The notes below the pieces were generated by a model. It saw nothing but the letters and a program-made list of their open reading frames with translations, was not told the origin of the DNA and made no database searches. A stretch of 64,000 bases of DNA from Deltaproteobacteria bacterium. Lineage in GTDB: Bacteria; Myxococcota_A; Polyangia; Polyangiales; Ga0077539. Position numbers and translations under genes: made by a program. How positions within the stretch are numbered: the first letter of the stretch is position 1; every line of letters begins with the position of its first letter. The DNA is taken from positions 1 to 64,000 of the forward strand of contig JACRDB010000152.1 of assembly GCA_016218725.1 (NCBI GenBank), given 5' to 3'. Of the stretch, positions 25,205 to 33,466 are shown one piece after another.

Positions 25205-27676
25205 CTAGCGGTCGCACAGGCACCGGCAGGCGCGGTCCTGAAAGACCGCCCAGCGCGCGCCCTGCGTCGCGACGGCCTCGTACACCACGCGCGCCGCGGC
25301 GCGGCAGGGGCCCTCGGCGATGACCCCCATCCGGTCGCAGGCCGCGTTCATGCAACTCAGGAAGCGACGGTCCGTCTCGCTCTGGGTGAGGGTGCAGCTC
25401 TCCCAGTCTCGATCGTGCTGGTTGCAGCACTCGTGCCAGTAGCGCACGTAGGCCTCGGGCAAGATGTCGCAGCCATCGATGTCGGGCATCACCGCGGGGT
25501 CGTCCACCCACCGGCAGGTGGGCCCGCGCGTACGGCACTCGCCGGAGGAGCGCGCGGGGACCTCGTAGGTGGCGGCCAGGCACCGGCCCGCGACGCAGAG
25601 GGAGCCCGCGGGGCAGCGGTTCCCACACGCCCCGCAGTTGGCGCCGTCGCCCCGGAGGTCGCGGCAGGCGCTCGCGCACGCGCTGAGCCCCGGGGGGCAG
25701 GCGCACCGGCCCGCCGCGCAGGACATGCCGTCGGCGCAGCGGCTCCCGCAGGCCCCACAGTGTGCGCCGTCGGCGTCGAGGTTGACGCACGCCCCGCTGC
25801 ACGAGGTGGTCCCCGCCGGGCAGGCGCAGGCCCCGGCGACGCAGGTCCTCCCCACCGCGCAGGCCTGGCCGCAGGCGCCGCAGTGGGCGACGCTCGTCTG
25901 GAGATCGACGCAGGCGCCGTCGCAGGCCGTCTGCGGCGGGGCGCAAGCGCCCAGGTGCACGCGGAGGGTGTACGGGCCCGCGCTCTCGCCCGTCGCGCCG
26001 TCGATGTACAGCACGTGGAGCCCGGCGCCGGGCGCGACGCGGGACGTGACCGAGGACTGCACCCCGCAGGCGTCGTCGTTGCACGCCGCCACCGGGGAGC
26101 GGCCCACGCTCCGGTGCTCCAGCACCGTGTCCCAGGTCGCCAGGCCGCAGCTCTGGGCGGTGAGCGTGACGCCCGGAGCGGTGGGGCAGGTCACCGACCA
26201 CCACGCGTCCTCGGGGCCGGAGCCTCTCCCGCAGGACTGTCGCAGGACCCCGGCGCCGCGCGTGGTGCCCGTGAGGCTGAAGGTCCTCGGGGCCCCGGAC
26301 AGGTCCAGCCGGCCGACGCTCCCGCTCGGCGCCGCGAGGTGCTGGACATGGATCGTCGCGGGCCCGGAGCCGCACCCGGAGAGCACCAGGTACCAGGTCC
26401 CCGCGGGGAGCAGCGCGAACACCGCGCTCTGCGCGCCGAAATCCGTGCAGCCGGGGAACCCGTCGTCGCCGCATGCCTGCCCGCCCGCGACCCTCGCGTC
26501 GGTGACGTTCGCCCCGGTGGCGTCCTGGAGGAAGAGCGAGGTGTTCCAGCGCGTCCCGAGGGTGTCCGCGTAGAGGAGCTCCGGCCGCGTGAGCCGCAGC
26601 AGGAAGAAGACATCGCGGCCATTGGAGCACCCGCAGGGGCCCCGGGTGTCGGGGTTGGCGGCGGAGGTGTCAACGCGGAGGGTGACGGCGCGGGAGGACA
26701 GGTTCACCTCCCGCGCCCCGGCGCGCGTGTCCTCCGCCGGAGGCACCGCCGAGCAGCGCCCGGAGGCGCATCCCTGGCCCGCGGCGCAGCGCGCCCCACA
26801 CGCCCCACAGTGCCCCTCGTCGGCGGCGGTGTCCGCGCAGGTCCCGGCGCAGTCGGTCTGCCCCTCCGGGCAGGCGCAGCGGCCCCCCGCGCAGGTCCTC
26901 TCCGCGGCGCAGGCGACGCCGCACGCGCCGCAGTGCGCCTCGTCCGAGGCCAGCTCGGCGCACCGGTCGCCGCACGCCGTCTGCCCGGCCTCGCAGGCGA
27001 CCGCGCAGCGCCCGTCTCGGCAGACGCGCCCCTCGGCGCACGCGGCGCCGCAAGCGCCGCAGTGGGCGGCGTCGGCGCGCGGGTTCACGCAGCGGCCATC
27101 GCACGCGCGGAGCCCGTCGGCGCATGCGAGGCGGCAGGCGCCGACGACGCAGGCCTCGCCCGCCGCGCAGCCGTTGCCGCACGCGCCGCAGTGGGCGGGG
27201 TCGCGGTCGAGCGCGGCGCAGCGCGACATCGACGGCCCCGCGCACGGGACCATCGCCCCCGGGCAGGGCAGGGCGCACGCCCCCGCCGCGCAGGACTCGC
27301 CGGCCGGGCACACGAAGCGGCAGGCGCCGCAGTTCTCCCGGTCCCTCTGGAGGTCCGCGCAGGTGGAGCGCCCGCACTGGCTCTGCCCCGCGGGGCACGT
27401 CACCGCCACGTCGAGCAGGGTGAGGTCCGGGAGGTCACCGCCCGGCCAGGCGTCCGCCCCCAGCGAGTCCGCCCGGTCCACCACCTCGGCCAGGTCCGCC
27501 TGGACGTCTCCGTCCAGGGCGCGGGCGTCGGTCGCGTCGGGGGCGCTCCGGTCCGGCGCGGCGCCGTCCGAGGCGCCCGGCGTCGGACCGTTCCCACACC
27601 CAAGGACGACGAGCAGCGCGGCGCCCGCGACGGAGGGCCAGCGCGACCTCCTGGGCGCCTGCTCGCGCGGGGTCAC
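25205..27676 (-). CDS. Cys-rich repeat lipoprotein with a C-terminal phospholipase-A2-like domain
   Basis: An 823-residue lipoprotein (lipobox LVVLGC at about residue 26). Five to six N-terminal Cys-rich repeats (about 90-320, of the CG.CV.L..D..NCGACG type), a central beta domain (about 330-570), three or four more repeats (about 580-700), and a C-terminal domain with HECCNQHDRDWESC, LSCMNAACD and a later Cys/Tyr helix. CC..HD..C is the active-site helix of secreted phospholipase A2 (group XII-like), giving the His-Asp pair. It may hydrolyse lipids, or bind them. GTG start; no clear ribosome-binding site. Confidence 0.75.
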   Translation of the reverse strand: MTPREQAPRRSRWPSVAGAALLVVLGCGNGPTPGASDGAAPDRSAPDATDARALDGDVQADLAEVVDRADSLGADAWPGGDLPDLTLLDVAVTCPAGQSQCGRSTCADLQRDRENCGACRFVCPAGESCAAGACALPCPGAMVPCAGPSMSRCAALDRDPAHCGACGNGCAAGEACVVGACRLACADGLRACDGRCVNPRADAAHCGACGAACAEGRVCRDGRCAVACEAGQTACGDRCAELASDEAHCGACGVACAAERTCAGGRCACPEGQTDCAGTCADTAADEGHCGACGARCAAGQGCASGRCSAVPPAEDTRAGAREVNLSSRAVTLRVDTSAANPDTRGPCGCSNGRDVFFLLRLTRPELLYADTLGTRWNTSLFLQDATGANVTDARVAGGQACGDDGFPGCTDFGAQSAVFALLPAGTWYLVLSGCGSGPATIHVQHLAAPSGSVGRLDLSGAPRTFSLTGTTRGAGVLRQSCGRGSGPEDAWWSVTCPTAPGVTLTAQSCGLATWDTVLEHRSVGRSPVAACNDDACGVQSSVTSRVAPGAGLHVLYIDGATGESAGPYTLRVHLGACAPPQTACDGACVDLQTSVAHCGACGQACAVGRTCVAGACACPAGTTSCSGACVNLDADGAHCGACGSRCADGMSCAAGRCACPPGLSACASACRDLRGDGANCGACGNRCPAGSLCVAGRCLAATYEVPARSSGECRTRGPTCRWVDDPAVMPDIDGCDILPEAYVRYWHECCNQHDRDWESCTLTQSETDRRFLSCMNAACDRMGVIAEGPCRAAARVVYEAVATQGARWAVFQDRACRCLCDR

Positions 27677-27742
27677 CGCAACACCACGCTGGCGCGCCGG
27701 GACGGGGACGGTCCGGAGGGCCCCCCCGGGAAGTTCACCCGT

Positions 27743-27786
27743 CGGCGACCACGGCGGGTCGCCCGCCCGCCGGCGACCACGGCGGG
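27743..27786. repeat. 16-bp direct repeat CGGCGACCACGGCGGG
   Basis: Two perfect copies (27743-27758 and 27771-27786) lie 12 nt apart in the gap between the Cys-rich lipoprotein gene and moaD. They may form hairpins or be a slippage product. Confidence 0.6.
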
Positions 27787-27788
27787 CC

Positions 27789-28040
27789 TCACCCGCCGGC
27801 CACCGGCGGGATCACCGCCAGCTCGTCCGTGGGGGAGACAGCCTCGTGGCCGTGGGCGTAGGTGCCGTTGACCGCCACGCGCACCGAGGGGAGGTACGGC
27901 ACGAGCGTCGGAAACGCTTGTCCCAGCGCGCTCAACAGCGTCTGGACGGTCATCCCGGGGGTCCACGGCAGGCGCACCTCCGGGGCGCCCACCAGGTCCC
28001 TCGCGCCCGCGAAGAGCAGCACCGTCACCCGTTCAGACAT
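27789..28040 (-). CDS. moaD: Molybdopterin synthase small subunit MoaD
   Basis: An 83-residue ubiquitin-fold protein ending in Gly-Gly (PVAGG), the tail that is thiocarboxylated for sulfur transfer to precursor Z. The pattern VTVLLFAGARDLVGAPEVRL and DELAVIPPVAGG fits MoaD. It overlaps moeA by 8 nt and closes the moaB-moeA-moaD run. The large subunit gene moaE is not in the window. Confidence 0.93.
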   Translation of the reverse strand: MSERVTVLLFAGARDLVGAPEVRLPWTPGMTVQTLLSALGQAFPTLVPYLPSVRVAVNGTYAHGHEAVSPTDELAVIPPVAGG

Positions 28041-29241
28041 CGCTCAGCGCGAGGTACTCCACCTCGCTCCCGGGGGCAAGGTCGCCCACCTCCGCGGGGA
28101 GGAGCGCGAGCACCTGGGCATGCGCAAAGGATAGGACGCTCCCCGAGGCCTGGTTCTGGCAGAGGGTCACCGCGGGCGGCGAGGCCCGGCGGTCCACCGT
28201 GGCCCGCGCGAACTCCAGGCGCCCCGGGGCGTGGCGAGCGGCCTGGGCGAGCACCCCGCGGCTGCGCGGTGGCACCGGGGCGAGGTCCCCCTGCATCGCG
28301 CGCAGGAGCGGAGCGCCGAAGAGCACGAAGGTCAGCGTGGCCGAGGCCGGGTTGCCCGGCAGCCCCAGGACCCGCTGCCCCGTGGAGGCGATCCCGAGCG
28401 CCAGGGGCTTGCCGGGCTTGATGGCCACGCGCCAGAAATCCAGGGCGATGCCCGCCTGCTCCATGGCGTCCCGCACCACGTCGTGGTCGCCCACGCTGAC
28501 GCCCCCGACGGTGAGCACCAGGTCCGCGCCCTGGAGCGCCGCCAGGAGCAGCGCGCGCGTCTGGTCCAGGTCGTCCCGGGCGAAGGGCAGGCGCCGTGGG
28601 AGCCCCCCGCAGTGGCGCACCAGCGCCGCCAGGGTGTGGCCGTTGGCGTCCACCACGCTCCCGGGGCGCCCGGGCTCGCCCGGCGCGCGGAGCTCGTCCC
28701 CCGTGGAGACGATCGCCACCACCGGCTGCCGCGCGACGCTCACCTCCAGGGCCTCCACCGCGGCCAGGAGCCCGGCATGCCACGCGGTCACCCGCGTCCC
28801 GCGCGCGAGCACCACGCTCCCGGCGGCCACGTCCTCGCCCGCCCGGCGCAGGTGCGCGCCTGGCTTCGGGCGCCGCGGGAACACCGCGGAGTCGTCCCGG
28901 GCGGTGACCTCCTCCTGCATGACCACCGCGTCGGCGCCGGGGGGCGGCCTGGCGCCGGTGAAGATCCTGCACGCGGTCCCGGGCTCGAGGCGCGAGGGCA
29001 GCGCGGCGCCGGTGCGGCTCTCGCCCTCCACGCGCAGCGTGGTGGGCGCATCCGGGGAGAGGTCCTCGGCGCGCACCGCGTAGCCGTCCATGGCGCTGTA
29101 ATCAAAGGCCGGGAGCGGCCCCGAGGCACACACGTCCTCGGCCAGCACGCGCCCCACCGCGAGATCAAAGGGCACGCGCTCCTCGGCCCTGGGCGTGACA
29201 TCATCGATGACCCGACCGAGGGCCTCTGCGTAGGTGAGCAC
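28033..29241 (-). CDS. moeA: Molybdopterin molybdenumtransferase MoeA
   Basis: A 402-residue enzyme inserting molybdate into molybdopterin-AMP. Visible: SAMDGYAVRAEDL near the N-terminus, the TGARPPPGADAVVMQEEV region, VVSTGDEL, TVGGVSVGDHD (TGG/GSVGD-like nucleotide site), RVAIKPGKPLALG and GLPGNPAS. The GTG start at 29241 follows the moaB stop by one base and has GGAGG about 10 nt upstream. The longer upstream frame runs antisense through moaB and is rejected. Confidence 0.94.
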   Translation of the reverse strand: MLTYAEALGRVIDDVTPRAEERVPFDLAVGRVLAEDVCASGPLPAFDYSAMDGYAVRAEDLSPDAPTTLRVEGESRTGAALPSRLEPGTACRIFTGARPPPGADAVVMQEEVTARDDSAVFPRRPKPGAHLRRAGEDVAAGSVVLARGTRVTAWHAGLLAAVEALEVSVARQPVVAIVSTGDELRAPGEPGRPGSVVDANGHTLAALVRHCGGLPRRLPFARDDLDQTRALLLAALQGADLVLTVGGVSVGDHDVVRDAMEQAGIALDFWRVAIKPGKPLALGIASTGQRVLGLPGNPASATLTFVLFGAPLLRAMQGDLAPVPPRSRGVLAQAARHAPGRLEFARATVDRRASPPAVTLCQNQASGSVLSFAHAQVLALLPAEVGDLAPGSEVEYLALSDV

Positions 29242-29242
29242 C

Positions 29243-29737
29243 CTAGCGCCTCCGGGTGAGGGCCACCATGTGCCCGAGCGTCGGACCGAGGACCTTCTCG
29301 ACCCCGAGGCGCACCGCGTCGGGGCTCCCGGGGAGCGCGGCCACCACGCCCCCCTGGCAGGTGCCCGCCACGGCGCGGGACAAGATGGCCCTCGGGCCAA
29401 TGGCGTCCCAGGACAAGCGACGGAAGGCCTCGCCGAAGCCATCCAGGGTCTTCTCCAGGAGCCCCTCCAGGGCCTCGAAGGTCCCGTCCCTGGGGGTGAT
29501 CCCGGTGCCCCCGGTGGTGACCACCGCGTCAGCCTCACGGGCGCTGAAAACCGCGCGCACGGCGTCCCTGACGCGCTCCGGGTCGTCCGGCAGGATCCCG
29601 TGGCGCAGGACCCGGGCTCCCGCCTGGGTGAGGCACTCCCGCAGGACCGCCCCGCCCACGTCCGTCGCCTCGGTGCGCGTGTCGCTGATGGTGAAGGTCA
29701 CCACCGTGGGCGTCGCCTCTCCTTCGTGCTGTCCCAT
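29243..29737 (-). CDS. moaB: Molybdopterin adenylyltransferase-type protein MoaB/Mog
   Basis: A 164-residue MoCF-fold protein that adenylates molybdopterin. The signatures TTGGTGITPRDGT and ALPGSPDAV are clear, and SDTRTEATDVGG matches the N-terminal strand. MoaB and Mog are hard to tell apart by sequence alone; the name is provisional. It is 14 nt downstream of a parvulin gene and starts the molybdenum part of the operon. Confidence 0.9.
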   Translation of the reverse strand: MGQHEGEATPTVVTFTISDTRTEATDVGGAVLRECLTQAGARVLRHGILPDDPERVRDAVRAVFSAREADAVVTTGGTGITPRDGTFEALEGLLEKTLDGFGEAFRRLSWDAIGPRAILSRAVAGTCQGGVVAALPGSPDAVRLGVEKVLGPTLGHMVALTRRR

Positions 29738-29751
29738 GGTCTCCCTGGATT

Positions 29752-30264
29752 CTATCGTGTGCGCCGAATGATGTGGTACCCGAAGGGCGACTCCACCACG
29801 CCCGAGAGCTGCCCAGGCCGCAGCGCGAAGGCCGCGTCTTCAAAGACCTGCACCATCCGCCCTCGGCCGAAGCGCCCCAGCGAGCCCCCGCGCGAGCCCG
29901 CGCCCGGTTCGTCGGAGAAGGTCCCCGCGAGGCTGGAGAAATCCTCTCCGGCCCGAGCACGGCGCAGGGCCTCCTCGGCGCGGGCGCGGGCCTCCGGCTG
30001 CGAGCGCGTGACGCCCTGCTGGGCGGCGGCCACGGTGCCCGCCCACATCACCAGGATGTGACTCGCCTCGATCTCCTGCGGGTCGTCCTGCGCCGGGGCA
30101 GGGGCCGCCGGAGGGACGGTATCCCCCGAGGACGGGCGCGCGGTGTCTGGTGTGTTCGGTGCGCTCGATACGCGCACCACCACCAGCGCAAGGGCCGTGC
30201 CCAGCGCCAGCACCGCGGGGACGAACCACTCCCGACGGGAGCTCGTGGGCGTCTTGGCTTCCAC
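29752..30264 (-). CDS. Parvulin-type peptidyl-prolyl isomerase, membrane-anchored
   Basis: A 170-residue protein: a single N-terminal transmembrane helix (about 15-33), a Pro/Ala linker (about 35-60) and a rotamase domain with ASHILVMW, GEDFSSLAGTFSDEPGAGSRGGSLGRFGRGRMV, FEDAAFALRPGQLSGVVESPFGYHIIRR. The last blocks are the classic parvulin signature. Likely a folding helper at the outer face of the inner membrane. GTG start; spaced 13 nt from the preceding gene. Confidence 0.88.
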   Translation of the reverse strand: MEAKTPTSSRREWFVPAVLALGTALALVVVRVSSAPNTPDTARPSSGDTVPPAAPAPAQDDPQEIEASHILVMWAGTVAAAQQGVTRSQPEARARAEEALRRARAGEDFSSLAGTFSDEPGAGSRGGSLGRFGRGRMVQVFEDAAFALRPGQLSGVVESPFGYHIIRRTR

Positions 30265-30277
30265 GGAGGCGCTTGTA

Positions 30278-32104
30278 CTACAACGCGGGGTTCACGGGCA
30301 CGCCGAGCACCAGCTCGGGGTACGGCTGGCATAGCTGCTGGGCGCTCGTCAGGAGCGTCGGGCTCCCGCCCTGCCGGAGCAGCACCCGGGCTCGGTCCGT
30401 GAGGTGGCTGCATGCGGTGGACCAGTTGCCCAGGAGCCGTCGGCGCACGCCCAGGATGCCAGGCATCCTCGGGTCCGTCGGGGCCTCGGGCTGCGCCGCC
30501 AGGGACCCGGCGGTGTACTCAAAACGCACCACCGCAGCGCGGAGCTGCCGCGCGCGGCAGAAGAGCCGCGCGTACGTGGGATCCACCGCCAGGGGCGCCG
30601 CGGGCGCCGCGGGAGGCGCCGCGGGGAGCGCGGTGTCGTGCCAGCGCAGGGGCCCGTGCCAGGTGCCCTCGCGGGTGAGCACCCAGGGCGCCCCGGGGCC
30701 GTCCAGGACGCGCACGTCCATCAGGAGCCCCGCCGAGGGGCCCCCTCCCAGGCGCGTCCACGCGCCCGCGGGCGCGCGCGAGAAGGCCGCCGCGCGGTGG
30801 TCGCTCGCCACCACCGCGAGCACCGCGGGGCCGCCCGTGGGGTCCACGCCAGAGAGCGCCGCGGCGCGCTGGAGCGCGTCCTCTTCGGACTCCGCGGGCG
30901 CGGGGATGGGGTTGAGCACCACCGTCGCGTCGCCCTCCCGCGGGTGGCGCTGCTCCAGGGGCAGCGCCTCGGCGGGCTCCGGCGCCAGCGCCAGGGCGCG
31001 CCCGGGCGTCCAGGGAACCACCGCCCCGCCGCTCCAGCGCCCCAGGGCGGCTTCCGCCAGCGTCCGACCGAACACCCCGAAGACCGTCTCCCCCGCGAGG
31101 GAAAAGCCCCCCCGCGCCAGGGGCGGCCCCTCCGTCCGAGAGGCCACGCGACCATCAGGGAGTACATCTACCACCTGCACCGACATGGGACTACAGACAA
31201 TCCAGGGTCCCTGGACCTCCTCGGGCGGGTTCTGGTTCATGAGCGAGCGGTTGGGCGGCTCGGTGAAGCGTGAGGGGTCCTCGGAGGTGAGGGGTTGCGA
31301 GAGGGTCCCGGGTTGTGCCGTGCAGGCGCTCCCGGCGAAGTAGACCCGCACGCGGTCGGGGCGGGGCGTGAGGAACAGGGCGTCGCCGAGGTCACCGAGG
31401 AAGCCCGAGTGGGTGGCGACGCCGCGGGGCTGGAGGTTCTCGTCGAGCCAGCGGACGCGCACGGTGCCGCGGATTTCGTCGTCGGTGACCGAGGCCCCGG
31501 TCCAGGCGACCACGGCTCCGCGGTCGGTGAGGGCCACGGCGACGCGTCCCGCGCGGGCGTTCTCGCGAAAGACCGCCACGGGGCGTCCCGTGGGGGCCCC
31601 GTTGGCGTCCAGGGCCTGGACGAAGACATCCCCGCCGGTGACGCCTCGGGGCCCGAGGGGGTCTTCGGTGGAGGGGGGCAGCCCCACGGGGACCCGGCCC
31701 CAGGTGTTGGGCAGGGCCCCGGGTGGTGACGGCATCCCGGGGCGCGCCGGCGGCGGCGGAGGGACCACCCACGCCAGGGCCCCGCGGGAGCCGTCCCAGG
31801 CGAGGGCCACGGCCCTGGCGTTCGGCGCCACGACGGCGTCCGGACGCGCGCGGGTGAGCCCCGAGGGGCCCTGTTCAAGGCGCGCCAGGCGGAGCTGCCC
31901 GTGGCCCGTGGGGAGCCCCGCCAGGGAGGCCACCAGCAGCGCGTCTCCGCGGCGCACGGCGTCGAAGGCCCGGACCACCCCGACGGGCCCGCCGGGCGCG
32001 ACGGCGCTCGGGGGCGCCGGCGCCGCGGGGAGGCCCTGGCCGAGGGCCCCGGTCCCGAAGGCGACGCATGCGCCGAGGGCCCCCGCGCGTGGCAGAGCGT
32101 TCAC
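30278..32104 (-). CDS. Exported protein of unknown function, 608 residues
   Basis: A signal peptide (about 1-24, ALGQG end) is followed by a beta-rich protein with repeated short strands such as ALVASLAGL, ARAVALAWDGSRGALAW, VAVALTDRGAVVAWTG, which suggest a beta-propeller-like fold. There are no catalytic motifs and only two or three Cys. It lies between the two isomerase genes (10 and 13 nt spacers) and is plausibly their client or partner. GTG start. Confidence 0.7.
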   Translation of the reverse strand: MNALPRAGALGACVAFGTGALGQGLPAAPAPPSAVAPGGPVGVVRAFDAVRRGDALLVASLAGLPTGHGQLRLARLEQGPSGLTRARPDAVVAPNARAVALAWDGSRGALAWVVPPPPPARPGMPSPPGALPNTWGRVPVGLPPSTEDPLGPRGVTGGDVFVQALDANGAPTGRPVAVFRENARAGRVAVALTDRGAVVAWTGASVTDDEIRGTVRVRWLDENLQPRGVATHSGFLGDLGDALFLTPRPDRVRVYFAGSACTAQPGTLSQPLTSEDPSRFTEPPNRSLMNQNPPEEVQGPWIVCSPMSVQVVDVLPDGRVASRTEGPPLARGGFSLAGETVFGVFGRTLAEAALGRWSGGAVVPWTPGRALALAPEPAEALPLEQRHPREGDATVVLNPIPAPAESEEDALQRAAALSGVDPTGGPAVLAVVASDHRAAAFSRAPAGAWTRLGGGPSAGLLMDVRVLDGPGAPWVLTREGTWHGPLRWHDTALPAAPPAAPAAPLAVDPTYARLFCRARQLRAAVVRFEYTAGSLAAQPEAPTDPRMPGILGVRRRLLGNWSTACSHLTDRARVLLRQGGSPTLLTSAQQLCQPYPELVLGVPVNPAL

Positions 32105-32114
32105 CCCGCCGGTC

Positions 32115-33416
32115 TCAGCGGGTGATCCGCACGTGGCGGAGGAACACCGGGCTCACGGGGCGCGTGGCCCTGGCCTCCACGTTGGCGATGCGGGAGACGA
32201 GCTCCGTGGGCGTGCAGCGCCCGAAGATGGAGTAGCTCCCGTCGAGGTGCGCAGCGGGCGCGTCCATGATGAAGAACTGGCCGCCGTTGGTGTTGGGGCC
32301 GTGGTTGGCCATGCAAAGGAGCCCCGCGGCGTTGTGCCCCTGGACGTTCTCGTCGGCGAACTCGTAGCCGGTTCCACCCATGCCCGAGCGCAACCGGTCG
32401 CCGCCCTGGATCATGAAGCCCGGGATCACCCGGTGAAAAATGGACCCGTCGTAGAAGGGCCCGCGGGCCCAGCGCCCGGCGACGCCGTCCCAGTAGTCCC
32501 TCAGGCCCCGCGCGAGGCCGATGAAATTCGCCACGGTGTTGGGCGCCTGCGTGGGGTTGAGGGTGCACCGGAAGGTGCCGAGGCTGGTCTCGATCTCCGC
32601 CACCGGGGTGCCCGTCCCAGGGAGGCCCGCCAGGGCCTGGGCGAGGGTGAAGCTCCCGTGCCTGGGATCGGGGGAGGTGGGCTCGCGCACCCGAGGCTCC
32701 ACGGGCTCGCCGCCCCCCGCGGCACCTGCGGGCGTGGGCGTGGGCGCCCCGGGGCGCGCCGGGCCCGAGTCCGTCCTGCGGATCACATGGAAGCCGAAGT
32801 CCGTGGTGACCACGTCGGAGGTGCCACCAGGCGCGAGCGCGAAGGCCGCTCGCTCGAACTCCGGCACCATCTGCCCGCGGCCGAAGCGGCCGAGGTCCCC
32901 GCCGCGGTCGCCCGCGCCGGGCTCGTCGGAGAACTCCCGCGCCAGCGCGGCGAAGTCCCCTCCGGCGCGGGCGCGGCGGAGCACCTCCTGGGCGCGGGCC
33001 AGGGCCTCTTCCCGCGTGCGGGTGATGGTCTCCGGCGCCCTCATGGACCCGCGGTACATCACCAGCACGTGGCTGGCGGCGATCTCCTGCGGAGCGCTGT
33101 CGCCCGGGGGCAGCGGCGGCGGCGCGGGGCGGGGCGGGTTGCGCGGCCGCTGGGCCTGGTCCCGGTCCTGGTCCTGGTCCTGGGACGGCGCGGGTGTGCT
33201 CTCCACCGGGTCCGAGGACACCGTGGGGGCGGGCTCCGCCGGGGCGGGCGAGCGCAGGACCCACACCACGATGGACACGAAGAGCACCACCCCGAGGACC
33301 CCCGGGACCACCACGTTGGCCGCCCCCGAGGGCACCGGCGGCGGGACGTCCGCGGGCTTTACGGGCGCCGAGGCCCTGGGTTGGTCCTTGGTGGGTTGTT
33401 TCCGCGGAGGTGCCAT
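32115..33416 (-). CDS. Parvulin-cyclophilin fusion peptidyl-prolyl isomerase
   Basis: A 433-residue bifunctional isomerase. A transmembrane helix (about 38-55), a Pro/Asp/Gln linker, a parvulin domain (about 115-215: ASHVLVMY, DFAALAREFSDEPGAG, DLGRFGRGQMVPEF, DFGFHVIRR), then a linker and a cyclophilin domain (about 265-430: NTVANFIGLARGL, FHRVIPGFMIQGGDR, GGQFFIMDAPA). Both enzyme families are present in full in one chain, which is rare. First gene of the operon with the 608-residue protein, parvulin and moaB-moeA-moaD. Confidence 0.9.
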   Translation of the reverse strand: MAPPRKQPTKDQPRASAPVKPADVPPPVPSGAANVVVPGVLGVVLFVSIVVWVLRSPAPAEPAPTVSSDPVESTPAPSQDQDQDRDQAQRPRNPPRPAPPPLPPGDSAPQEIAASHVLVMYRGSMRAPETITRTREEALARAQEVLRRARAGGDFAALAREFSDEPGAGDRGGDLGRFGRGQMVPEFERAAFALAPGGTSDVVTTDFGFHVIRRTDSGPARPGAPTPTPAGAAGGGEPVEPRVREPTSPDPRHGSFTLAQALAGLPGTGTPVAEIETSLGTFRCTLNPTQAPNTVANFIGLARGLRDYWDGVAGRWARGPFYDGSIFHRVIPGFMIQGGDRLRSGMGGTGYEFADENVQGHNAAGLLCMANHGPNTNGGQFFIMDAPAAHLDGSYSIFGRCTPTELVSRIANVEARATRPVSPVFLRHVRITR

Positions 33417-33424
33417 GGGGGGGT

Positions 33425-33430
33425 TCTATA
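33425..33430 (-). promoter_or_regulatory. Putative -10 box (TATAGA) of the isomerase/moa operon
   Basis: On the minus strand TATAGA is 8 nt before the ATG at 33416, another short-leader case. The six genes downstream share this likely promoter. Confidence 0.42.
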
Positions 33431-33466
33431 CGCGGTGCCCGGTGACCCGTCCACACGCGCGAGGCA

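Noticed and set aside
25202..27871. Long plus-strand open frame opposite the Cys-rich lipoprotein
   Set aside because: High-GC shadow of the real gene; its residues are mostly Ala, Gly, Arg and His.
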